A stretch of 64,000 bases of DNA from Sorghum bicolor (taxonomy: Eukaryota > Streptophyta > Magnoliopsida > Poales > Poaceae), in NCBI RefSeq assembly GCF_000003195.3, contig NC_012878.2, positions 11,473,652 through 11,537,651 on the forward strand, given 5' to 3'. Both the position numbers and the translations under genes were made by a program. Below, piece by piece: positions 45,901 to 55,345 of this stretch. Within the stretch, counting starts at the first letter, position 1. The number at the start of each line of letters is the position of its first letter. The notes under the pieces are model-generated. The model did not search any database, was not told where the DNA came from, and saw nothing but the letters and a program-made list of their open reading frames with translations.

Positions 45901-46343
45901 AACTTTGTCTTCTCTTTTTCACTTTCGCAATCTTTTTGTGCATCACAAATGACATCACCAAGAGCATCATCTTCAACAGGTGCGCCTTCTGCACCTGCCT
46001 CATCTTCAGCTTCTCCCATTGTTGTATCACCGAAGTCACCGTATTGAGCAATAATGTCGTCAGGCTCCAACTGTTCTTCTTCACCTTCTTCCATCATTAT
46101 CCCGTTTTCTCCATGCTTGGTCCAACAAATACAGTTTGGCATAAAACCCGACTTCAACAAATGTGAGTGAATATTTCTAGAGCTAGAATATTCCTTCAAA
46201 TTCTGACACAAGGCACATGGGCAACATCTGAATCCATCCCGCTTGTTTTCCTCGGCCACTCTTAAGAAATAATGCACACCATCAATGAATTCTTTGGAGC
46301 GGCGATCGGCATTGTACATCGAATGACGTGTCATTGTCTGCAT
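42996..46343 (-). pseudogene. CACTA-A TNP2-type transposase gene, broken
   Basis: Read on the minus strand. The N-terminal transposase-associated domain (46343-46100) has F-x11-C-C-P-C-A-L-C-Q-N and C-W-x2-H-G-E. The TNP2/Transposase_21 core (about 45700-44480) has H-A-C-P-N-N-C-I, W-H-K-E-D-R-K, S-T-D-G-M-N-P-F-G and A-I-D-V-M-H-L-T-K-N. DUF4218 is at 44500-44135 and DUF4216 at 43634-42996 (Y-x-G-x-I-E-E-I-W-E-L-D-Y). Lesions are two adjacent stops at 45730-45735 and frameshifts near 45590, 45230 and 44490. A run of N (44019-44118) lies between DUF4218 and DUF4216. This would be the enzyme that moves the element; this copy is inactive. Confidence 0.88.
44019..44118. other. Assembly gap (100 N)
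   Basis: A run of exactly 100 N inside the CACTA-A TNP2 gene; the true length is unknown. Confidence 0.98.
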
Positions 46344-46353
46344 TGCAACGTAA

Positions 46354-46960
46354 AGTATTATAAGTTTCTAATTTTTTTATAAAGAAATTAAAGTAACAAA
46401 TAACCTAAAATTCTCTATTTCTGGTTTTTCTAAACCAACAAAATTAAAAAGACATAAAAGTTCTCTATTTTCTAACTAATCATGAAATGTGGCATGCATA
46501 CTAGTTATAATTAACTAATTAACCATGTCATAAAGTTCAACTTAAAGAAATATAAGTTTCTAATTTTTAATAGAGAAATTAAAGTAACAAAAAAACCTAA
46601 AATTCTCTATTTCTAATTTTTCTAAACAACCAAAATTAAAAAAGCACAAAAGTTATCTATATTTCTAACTAATCATGAAATGTGGTATGCATACTAGTTA
46701 TAATTAACTAATTAACCTTGTCATAAATTGCAAATTAAAGTATTATAAGTTTCTAATTTTTAATAGAGAAATTACAGTAAAAAAAAACCTAAAATTCTCT
46801 ATTTGTAATTTTTCTAAACAAGCAAAATTAAAAAAGCACAAAAATTCTCTATTTTCCTAAATAATCATGAAATGTGGTATGCATACTAGTTATAATTAAC
46901 TAACTAAATCGGTCAAAAATTGCAAATTAAAATATTATATGTTTTTAATTTTTTTCTAAA
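46354..46960. repeat. Three tandem ~190 bp units upstream of the TNP2 exon
   Basis: Landmarks ATTATAAGTTTCTAATTTTT, CCTAAAATTCTCTATTT and AATCATGAAATGTGG(C/T)ATGC recur with a period of about 190 bases. The array lies between the first TNP2 coding exon and the element's right end, so it is probably intronic or leader sequence. Confidence 0.85.
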
Positions 46961-47274
46961 CTAATTAAAATAAAAAAACATATTACCACTATTTCTCTAA
47001 AAAAACGCGTCGCTTTTGAAATGGCGATGAAGCTAATAACCTCTTAAAAAACCATAAAATAAAAAACAATATACATAACACTAGGAAATGACATATGCCG
47101 CTTCTAAATGTTGAGAAGATGAAGCTAGTGACCTCTTAACAAGTCGATGACGGTGTAGAAACGATGAAATGAATCAATAGCCGGAGATGAGAGCAAGAAC
47201 AAGCAACTCCAAATGAAGAACACAGCAAAAGAGTGAAGATCGATGGGCTCGGCCACGGGAAGAAGAGTTCAAAT

Positions 47275-47517
47275 ATGAGGAGGGACATTTAGTCCCGGTT
47301 CCTTTTAAAAACCGGGTCTAAATTCCAACACTAGTCCCGGCCGGTGGGACGGACCGGGACAACAGCTTTTAATCCCGGTTGGTGGTACCAACCTGGACTA
47401 AAGGCTAGGCTTTTGTCCCGGTTGGTGAGACCAACTGGTCCCTCTGCCGATGTCTGACACAATAGCCGTTGGGCAGGGGACTTTTAGTCCCGGTTAGTCT
47501 CACCAACCGGGACTAAA
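47275..47517 (-). mobile_element. Right subterminal region of CACTA-A, end truncated
   Basis: It contains at least six copies of TTTAGTCCCGGTT-type motifs in both orientations. The region stops at GGGACTAAA, where CACTA-B begins. A's own CACTA terminus was not found on the far side of B (56514 onwards), so it has been lost or was displaced. Confidence 0.75.
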
Positions 47518-47544
47518 CACTAGTATAGAGAGATACTATACTGG

Positions 47545-47780
47545 CGGTTCGCAACCCCTTTGTACAGGCGGATTGACGAACCGCCAGTGGCTATAGGCCT
47601 GTGGAAATAAAAGTTTCCACAGGCGTAACCGCCTGTACAAACAGATTTCTACAGGCGGTTCAGTTATGATATCCGCCTGTGGAAATCAATTTCTACAGGC
47701 GGTTCTGTTATGAGAACCGCCCGTAGAAATTGGATTCTACAGGCGGTTCTCATAACAGAACCGCCTGTGGTAAGATTTTC
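47545..47780. repeat. Left subterminal repeats of CACTA-B
   Basis: About nine copies of the motif TTTCTACAGGCGGTT or its complement are arranged in both orientations. This is the typical binding array for a TNPA/PttA-like protein. Confidence 0.85.
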
Positions 47781-47810
47781 CAATTTAACCCTATTTTCCA
47801 GCAAACCTTA

Positions 47811-47811
<1 letters not shown>

Positions 47812-47860
<49 letters not shown>
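47812..47860. repeat. (AT)n microsatellite
   Basis: Around 20 uninterrupted TA units lie just inside the left subterminal array of CACTA-B. Confidence 0.95.
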
Positions 47861-47862
<2 letters not shown>

Positions 47863-48026
47863 CATTAATATTGAAACTATGTTAGGCTACAAGATTCAAC
47901 CAATGCAACATGCAATATATTTATATATACCATTACTTTGTACATAAAATTATATTAATTACAAACATCACACATCAAAGTTTTTTGTTTACACACATAT
48001 GAGGTTTCACATCTGAAACCTCTGCT

Positions 48027-49150
48027 CTAATAACCCGATCGAGATAGCTTTAGCCTACTAATATCTCTTAGCGCTATAAACTTAGGCTTTGCTAGGACGC
48101 TGGTCGGGTCGTGATATTTCCCTTCGGTGGGAATAGCTTCTCTCAAGAGAAAAGTGCAGAGGTCCTCAACTATGTTATATAGAACAGCTTGAGTCACGCT
48201 CTTCGCCTTTTCCAACTTATGTTGCTGCAGAGGAAGTTAGAAACATCATAAATTTATAGTTCATATAACACATGCTTATTAGCAACAAAAAATGACACAA
48301 ATAATATAAACGACTATTAGAGCAATACCTTAGAAGGGTTAGTTACATATCTTCCGGTCTCTCTCATGAACTCGCAGACGTAGAATCCACAGTGGACCGA
48401 TCCGACTGGTTGCTTATGGCACTGATGTATGACAAAAAAGTAGATATTTATTAGTTGCAACATCGTCATATGCATATTATATTTATAAAAGACAGCTTGT
48501 GATATTTTGGTACGTACCGGCCATTTATAAAATAATCTCAATGGCTGCCCCGGTTCTGATGAATCACACCTTCCACCTTTGATCTTATAATACCTATAGG
48601 CCCTATAGTATCGAATACACAATCCTGAAGTTATTCTGAAACTCTTATAAAAGTAGGTATTAATATTTAATGTACTCAGCTTACCGTTCCAAGTGTGTAA
48701 CGAATTTTGCATAACTTGAAGGATCATAGTGTGCAGAGTCTAGGACTAGCACAGGTCCTAGACTAGGATTAATGAGGAGGCAGATCCAGTGGTCCCTGAG
48801 AGAATCAAATTTATGATGCAAGTGCCCACTGAAATTACTAATACGACGATGAATACAAATTGACATTTACCCAAAGTTGTATGGGGCAACAACACATTCT
48901 CAATCTTGATACTTGAGCAGTGCCAAGGCTATGTAGAGGTCGTATTTACATTCATAATCTAGTCGACTTTCATCTATTATCTTCTTACGCTCAGCGGGGT
49001 CCAAACCTTCTAAGGAGTCGTGTTTGTCTCTGATTCTGAAGTTGTGCTACTCCTCGCATATCTTCATCGGGCTCAGATACGCAACCCTTTTACTGGCAGA
49101 CCTATCCGGATCTGAACCGTACCGCATCTCTTGTTGTTCAAAATTCATTC
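48027..49150 (-). pseudogene. CACTA-B Ulp1-type (C48) cysteine protease domain
   Basis: The region is C-terminal to the PttA-like part of the same gene. Catalytic His and Asp lie in D-H-W-I-C-L-L-I-N and V-L-V-L-D-S-A-H (48800-48740). Cys lies in [12 protein letters not shown] near 48375. A lead-in at 49141-48890 has R-x-A-Y-L-S-P-M-K and N-F-x-x-R-D-K stretches with stops (near 49048 and 48898). The exons are separated by AT-rich introns, so some of the stops may lie in introns rather than be real lesions. It would act as a SUMO-type isopeptidase. Confidence 0.65.
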
Positions 49151-49229
49151 TGCAATGAGCACTTGTATGTTAGATGTTGAAAATTGATGCAACTCATGAA
49201 TTATTACAAAGAGATGGTACGAGTGACAC

Positions 49230-50159
49230 TTACAATGCAAACACGGTTACCAGCTGCACGTCTAGTCTCTGCAGGTTCATCATTAGCCACATTTCCTCGA
49301 AGGTAACGATTGCCTTTGTCCGCTCACTTTTGAATGCTGTTGGTGGTATAATCACATTGATCGTGTGAATGCCTACAGAAGCTGCTCTCATATACCAGTC
49401 ATGCATCCTTTTTATACCAGCTGGGATCTTTTTGAGTTTGTCCCAACTAAGTAGTGGTCTGCCTGGCTCATATTTAGTAGGGACATATTTGTAATCATCC
49501 TTCGTTGGTGGCCTGATATTGACAATACGTGTTTCAAAGCTTTTCGACCCCTCCTCATGCTCTGCTAAGTCAACAAGTTTCGAAGTGCGGCTCCTTGCAA
49601 TTCCGGACAGAAATAGGGCCGTACCAGCGGCCTTCTTCTTTGGCTCGAACGGGGAAACCAATTTGGGGACCGAGAATTTTGTTTTCTTTGGTTGCGGTGG
49701 TGTCTTATCATCTTTTTTTGGTGCCGGTGGTGTGGAAGATTGCGGTGTTGAAGCATGGGGTTTAGGTGATGGTGGTGAAGCCTGGGGTTTAGGTGATGGT
49801 GGGGGAGTGGGTTTTGATGGTGGCGGGGATGGTGGTTGAGGCATTATTGGTGATGGTGGTGGTGGGGATTGTGGATGCAAGATTGGAGAGGTTGGTGGAG
49901 TGGGAAGAGATGTGGGATGGGACGACTCCTGAGTCTGCGGCACTTCTCGGGGTGATGGTTGTGGTACCTGAGACAGCAGGACGTCCCGTCGAGGCCAAAG
50001 AATAAAATTCTTGATAGCTTGTCCCAGTTTCTCAATGCCCTCGGGACTGGGAATGTCTAGCATGTCGTCCTCATATCCTTGGACAACTGTCAACACTTCC
50101 ACCCTGCAGTAGTCCTCAGGGATCCTCACTACCATGGAATTGACGCCCCGGGATCGCAA
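49230..50159 (-). CDS. CACTA-B proline-rich middle part of the PttA/Ulp1 protein
   Basis: The open frame has 309 codons. It begins with R-I-P-E-D-Y-C-R-V-E-V and I-L-W-P-R-R-D-V-L-L (the usual end of the PttA module). Next is a long Pro/Ser linker (P-P-P-S-P repeats, residues 85-170), a Lys-rich stretch, and a folded-looking C-terminal part with D-Y-K-Y-V-P-T-K-Y-E-P-G. It overlaps the preceding frame at about 50120-50159, which marks a frameshift between them. The linker separates a DNA-binding-like module from the protease, as in CACTA-A. Confidence 0.6.
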   Translation of the reverse strand: MRSRGVNSMVVRIPEDYCRVEVLTVVQGYEDDMLDIPSPEGIEKLGQAIKNFILWPRRDVLLSQVPQPSPREVPQTQESSHPTSLPTPPTSPILHPQSPPPPSPIMPQPPSPPPSKPTPPPSPKPQASPPSPKPHASTPQSSTPPAPKKDDKTPPQPKKTKFSVPKLVSPFEPKKKAAGTALFLSGIARSRTSKLVDLAEHEEGSKSFETRIVNIRPPTKDDYKYVPTKYEPGRPLLSWDKLKKIPAGIKRMHDWYMRAASVGIHTINVIIPPTAFKSERTKAIVTFEEMWLMMNLQRLDVQLVTVFAL

Positions 50160-51833
50160 GTCCTATGGCTACTTTCCTTGTACGGTTATTGTTAAAACCA
50201 TACCTTATGACTAGGGAGCAAGGCACAGGACTATCGATCTCATCAACTGGATAGCGGATCTTGTCTCCGGTAGAGGCAATACTACTCGGGACGATCGGAG
50301 CTTGTTCTGTTGTTGTCGGGGCGACGACTAGCTGCATTTGAGGAGGCTGCTGGCCACTTAATTGGCTAGACATTGCGGTCGCCAATCGCTGCATCAACTC
50401 AGGAGGAGGATTGGAGAGGATTTTAGACATCACCTCTTCGACTTCTCTCTTAGCCTCCTCCTTAAAATAATTAGACATTTCTGCCTTGTAGCGATCCCGT
50501 TTCCTATACATTGCTTCCCACTCTGGTCTGAATCCTTCTTTCCATCCTTCTTTTGATGAGATGCCTCGTACACGACCAGGATGCTCTGGGTTACCCAGAG
50601 CAACAGTAAGGACATCTTTCTCCCTTTGGGGCTTAAATTCGCCCGCTTTCTGCTTAGCTGCCACAGCGAAAATATTCTTCGCTGCCTCTTCAACCATTGG
50701 GTCAAAAAATGATAAGCCAGACTTGGCTTCCTTTGCCGGTACACGAGCACGAATCCACCTCGAGCCTCTACGACCAAGTTGGTCAGGAAGCGCTGGCAGA
50801 CCCTTAGCCCTCTGCGCTTCATCCTCTTGCTCCCATTGGGCAACCTTGCGCTGGTAACCACCTGTGCCTAGGTGATGGTGGTACTTGTTCCTTTTTGCAA
50901 GCTCGGATTTAGATTCGCTCAAAGCTTTGAACTCCTCGGTACTCGTCTGCTCTAAAAACACCGCCCATTGACCAGCAGTGATTTTATACCTTTTTGTCGG
51001 GTCCAACCCTTTCTTTGCCCACTTAGAATTCAACTCGGATTTGTAATTCCTAAACATGATTCCCCACTGCTTCAATGTGTACTCCTTTACTAGGTCTTCT
51101 GAACCCTGAGGTAAAACAAACCTTGTAAGCAGCTTGTCCCACATTCTTGTGATTTCATTTTGGTCCACTTTTGCCCACTCCCTGACTGTGATGTCAAGAT
51201 GGTCCCTAACTAAGAATCCAAGTGCGTTACGCCACTTAGGTAAGGCCTCTGGAGGAGCTAGGGGTTGTCCTGTCGGGCTCACATCTGTCATTCTAAATGT
51301 GACTTTTGGAAACTGATTCAATCCTCTGTCACCTCATTTCCTTTTCCTATCATCAGTCTTCTCGGTGGTCTTCTCGGTGGTTGTCTCCGTCGTCAGTTCG
51401 GGTGCACCTTCATGTGTGAATTCTTCTTGGAATAGGATCTCTTTCAGCTCATGAAACTGAGATAACACCTCCTGTTCATGTTAAAAGTTAAACACATAAA
51501 TCATTCTTGTACATATACTGAGGGAAATAAAAGTTAGAAAGATTTAATTATGGATGACTAATTCATCACCTCATCTACTTCTGGAATGTAATCAGGGTCA
51601 CGTTCTAATTCACGACGAGCGTTCCTCTCTATGCGAGGATCTGGAATGTCGCTAGGGGAGGTCTCGTACGAAGGACTTGATTCATGTTCTTTTGCATTCT
51701 CTGTGTGGTCTGACCCTTGCGCTTGCTCAGTGCTGTGTGATACTTGCACCTTCTCTGTGTGGTCCGAACCTTTTGCCGGTGCTTGGTCGATGCGGTCAGA
51801 CCCTGACGCTTGGTTTGGGGTTGGAGAAGTCAT
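50116..51833 (-). pseudogene. CACTA-B PttA/TNPA-like (Transposase_24) protein, N-terminal part
   Basis: Exon 1 (51833-51558) starts M-T-S-P-T-P-N-Q and is Ser, Glu and Asp rich with three S-D-H-T-E units. After an intron, the main frame (51330-50116, about 400 codons) holds the Transposase_24 pattern: L-G-F-L-V-R-D-H-L-D, W-D-K-L-L-x-R-F and the hallmark Y-H-H-H-L-G-T-G-G-Y. A Glu/Lys/Arg coiled-coil stretch (K-E-E-A-K-R-E-V-E-E-V) follows. One TGA lies just before L-N-Q-F-P-K-V, and a frameshift near 50125 separates it from the rest. Otherwise it is well preserved. Confidence 0.75.
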
Positions 51834-52079
51834 CGTGCTAATCTATACAAATAATTACTTAGCATTATAAATAATGTATATACATAGACACTTAAACTAA
51901 AAGCAAATATAAAGTTTATTAATTGTTTATTATTTTTACACATAAATAAATATATGCAATTTACATATATATATATATATATATAATTGCATTATAAATA
52001 ATTGGATTATTAAAAAGAAATATTCACTACTTAGCTTATGCTATAAAGTATATACATAGACACTTAAACTAAAAGCAAA

Positions 52080-52280
52080 NNNNNNNNNNNNNNNNNNNNN
52101 NNNNNNNNNNNNNNNNNNNNNNNNNNNNNNNNNNNNNNNNNNNNNNNNNNNNNNNNNNNNNNNNNNNNNNNNNNNNNNNNNNNNNNNNNNNNNNNNNNNN
52201 NNNNNNNNNNNNNNNNNNNNNNNNNNNNNNNNNNNNNNNNNNNNNNNNNNNNNNNNNNNNNNNNNNNNNNNNNNNNNNNN
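52080..52280. other. Assembly gap (about 200 N)
   Basis: A run of N within AT-rich minisatellite-like DNA upstream of the CACTA-B PttA gene. Confidence 0.98.
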
Positions 52281-52740
52281 AAATAATTATTTAGGATATG
52301 CATAATGTATATTTATCTAGGACAATTAATAATTAATAATTATTTAGGACAATTAATAATTATTTAGGACAATTATTAATTATTTAGGACAATTAATAAT
52401 TAATAATACATCATATACATTTATTTAGAACAATTAATAATTATTTAGGACAATTAATAATTAATAATTATTTAGGACAATTAATAATTAATAATACTTC
52501 ATATACATTTATTTAGAACAATTAATAATTATTTAGGACAATTAATAATTATAAGAAAAATAAAACATCATATACATTTATTTAAGACCATTAATAATTA
52601 ATAATTATTTAAGACAATGAATAATTAATAATACATCATATACATTTACTTAGAACAATTAATAATTATTTAGGACAATTAATAATTATAAAAAAAATAA
52701 AACAACAGATACAATTATTTAGGGCAATTAATAATTAAAA
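52281..52740. repeat. AT-rich minisatellite in CACTA-B
   Basis: Units of AATTAATAATTATTTAGGAC, with longer units that include ATACATCATATACATTTATT, are repeated at least ten times with variable spacing. The array abuts a gap in the assembly. Confidence 0.9.
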
Positions 52741-53225
52741 ATATACATCATATAAGAAAAATAAAAAATAAGAAAACAAAAAATGGCCGCTGGTGGGCCG
52801 GCCCAGCTGCGCAGCCGGCCCACCGGCCCCTGCCCCTCCCTCTCCCCCTCACCCTCTCCACCGGCCGCAGCACGCGCCACCGCCGCCGCCTCGGTTGCGC
52901 GCAGCCCGAGCCTTCCCCGCGTGGATCCGCAGCTGCAGGCGCAGCCCTGCCACTGACGACGGCCGTCCACCCGCCTCAGGCCGCGTCGCCGGCGGCGAGC
53001 AGCGGAGAGCACGCGCGGTGCCTCCCTCTCCCCGACCCCGTGCGCTCCCGCGGCGACCGAGCGAGCTTACCTCGACGGGAACGACGGATGCTCGACGGAG
53101 AACTCGACCCCGTGATGCTCGACGGATGCTCGACGGCGCCGTGGAAATTTTTAGCAGCCTGCCGGCGTGGATTCGAACTCTGGCGCGCCTTCGGACTTAG
53201 AAAATTTCGGGGGTCTGCGCGCGGC

Positions 53226-53235
53226 CTTTATATGG
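53226..53235 (-). promoter_or_regulatory. TATA box of the CACTA-B PttA gene
   Basis: The minus strand reads CCATATAAAG, directly downstream (in gene direction) of the GGCGGTT array at 53241-53350 and before the GC-rich leader. Confidence 0.5.
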
Positions 53236-53240
53236 CCTCT

Positions 53241-53350
53241 ATTTCTACAGGCGGTTGGCACTGACCACCGCCTGTAGAAATGCTTTCTACAGGCGGTGGT
53301 CAGTGCCAACCTCCTGTAGAAATAGTTTTCTACAGGCGGCTGCCATTGAC
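53241..53350. repeat. Internal copy of CACTA-B subterminal repeats
   Basis: TTTCTACAGGCGGTT-type motifs occur five times in both orientations, including a longer palindrome built on GGTTGGCACTGACCACC. The array runs into a gap of N (53351-53450). Confidence 0.85.
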
Positions 53351-53450
53351 NNNNNNNNNNNNNNNNNNNNNNNNNNNNNNNNNNNNNNNNNNNNNNNNNN
53401 NNNNNNNNNNNNNNNNNNNNNNNNNNNNNNNNNNNNNNNNNNNNNNNNNN
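53351..53450. other. Assembly gap (100 N)
   Basis: A run of exactly 100 N at the edge of the internal GGCGGTT array. Confidence 0.98.
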
Positions 53451-54115
53451 ATTTGAAATTTCACATTTCCACAGCTACACACACGGTTTTCGAAACCCGA
53501 GACATCCCCAACTCGAAAAGTCATGAATACAAAGTTTGTTCCACTCATCAAGATATACATTTCATACATAGGACATTTTTGCATTTGACAAAGCGTTTCA
53601 AAAGTGTAGTTCTAAATCCACAAGTCTCACATATAGTTTCATAAAGTTTGTGTCACATTCAACACTTTGTGACTAGAGTTTACCGATCCTTTCCCATATG
53701 CCAAAATATCCTATGTATGGAATGTGTATCTTGAGGAGCTCTAACACCCATGTATTCAAAAGTTTTTCATTTGAGGTCATTTAGTGCCTAGTTTGACCTA
53801 GTTTGACCAAGTCAAATCTTGGATTTTTCTGAAAAGTCACTTTGACCGGACCCTTGGTAGCCTCAGATACAAAAGTCATGATTACAAAGTTTGTCCAGCT
53901 CATCAAGATACACATTGTGTGTAAGGGTCAACTTTTCATCTGAGAGAGTTTGGACCACTCAAATTTTGAAATTTCAAATTTCCACAACTACACACACGTT
54001 TTCAAAACCCGAGACGTCCCCAACTCGAAAAGTCATGAATACAAAGTTTGTTCCACTCATCAAGATATACATTTTATAAATAGGACATTTTTGCATTTGA
54101 CAAAGCGTTTACATG
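53451..54115. repeat. GACCAAGTCAAA-type module in CACTA-B
   Basis: About one and a half units are present with the same landmarks as in CACTA-D and A (GTTTGACCAAGTCAAATCTT, CTTTGACCGGACCC, AAAGTCATGAATACAAAGTT, TCCACTCATCAAGATATACA). It lies between the PttA promoter and the 3' end of the TNP2 remnant. Confidence 0.85.
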
Positions 54116-55345
54116 ATACAATGTAGGCCGCTACTATTCTTCCTTGACCATCAGGGCGCACCCATGGCAAAAAACTCTGTGGGATGCTTCGCTCAATATT
54201 TTTTATCTTCATAGGATGGTCCACAAAGAGGGACATATCACTAAACTGGTTAAAATCCTCCAGATCCGATACACCGTCAACTCCAACTGCTTGTTGCTTT
54301 CCTGGAAAAACTACATGCTTCGGTTTGTCGGTACTTTTCTTCTCATTCTTAGAAAGGATCTGCTCAGCATAGAAAACCTGTGCAGCACGATTAGCAAGGA
54401 TCCATGGGTCATCTTTATATCCTACCTTACTTAGATCAAGAACTCTGACCCCATAATTATCCACTGTGACATGTTTATCTTCAACCCATTGACATCGAAA
54501 CACAGGGATCTAAAATGTACCATAGTCTAGTTCCCATATGTCCTCGATGAAGCCAAAGTATGTAATAATATCACCAGTTTTGTCATCTACGGCCTCGCAT
54601 CGAACACCACTATTTTGTGTCATGCTCTTTTGGTCCTTAGACTTGGTATGAAATGTGAATCCACTAATGTCATAGGTTTGCCATGTTATGACTTGGCGTG
54701 ATGGTCCAGATGCCAAAGCCTTGATGGTTTGTTTCTCAATTGTTTCCCATATGGAATGTCCTGCTCCCTTAGTCATGTGTACAACTGTTTCTTATGTTCC
54801 TTCATTACCCAATCCTCTGTTTGCCTAGGATTATGTTCTCGAAGCTCATCCATGTGTTGTTCAATCAAATGCTCCATTATCGAGAGCTGATGTAAGATGC
54901 TGTGATGTGCCTCAAGTATTGTATTATAATCTGGTGGGATGAATAATTTTCGTCCAATCCTCCCACATCCATGTAGCCTACCCTCATGTCTTGACGGAGG
55001 CAAACCTATTGCAACCTGGTCTTTTAGGACATTATTCCAGAATGGTCCACCGGACTCAATCGCCTCTTCGGTACAATACCCCTCTATCATGGACGCCTCG
55101 GGACGAGCACGAGTTGATACATAGCCATTTAGTATTGACATAAAACGCTCGTAAGTCCACATTTCATGCAGGTACATGGGACCCAGTGCCTGTATTTGTG
55201 GAACCAAGTGCACCACAAGGTGCACCATGATATCAAAGAATGATGGGGGGAAACACATCTCAAACTGTGACACTGTTTCCACTGCGAATTCCTGAAGAGA
55301 TTCTAACTCATCACGGTCAATTAAAAATAAAATAAGACCTAACAA
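54116..55345 (-). pseudogene. CACTA-B TNP2 remnant (DUF4218 and DUF4216 only)
   Basis: DUF4218 lies at 55345-54773 (F-P-P-S-F-F-D-I-M-V-H-L-V-V-H-L-V). DUF4216 lies at 54776-54116 (F-G-F-I-E-D-I-W-E-L-D-Y and Y-K-D-D-P-W-I-L-A). A stop near 54510 and a frame change near 54775 interrupt it. The transposase-associated and catalytic Transposase_21 domains that should lie upstream (right) are absent; AT-rich duplicated sequence replaces them. The product could not be a transposase. Confidence 0.85.

Larger units (their letters stand above)
51834..53225 (-). other. Intron-like and leader region of the CACTA-B PttA gene
   Basis: It comprises AT-rich sequence, a run of N (52080-52280), an AT minisatellite (52281-52740) and then a GC-rich block (52790-53220) ending at a minus-strand TATA box. 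The GC-rich block reads as the 5' leader. Its open frames on both strands are Ala, Arg and Pro rich and show no domain. Confidence 0.45.

Noticed and set aside
52728..53264. GC-rich ORFs of 74-135 codons
   Set aside because: They are Ala/Arg/Pro-rich on both strands and coincide with the leader of the PttA gene; no domain.
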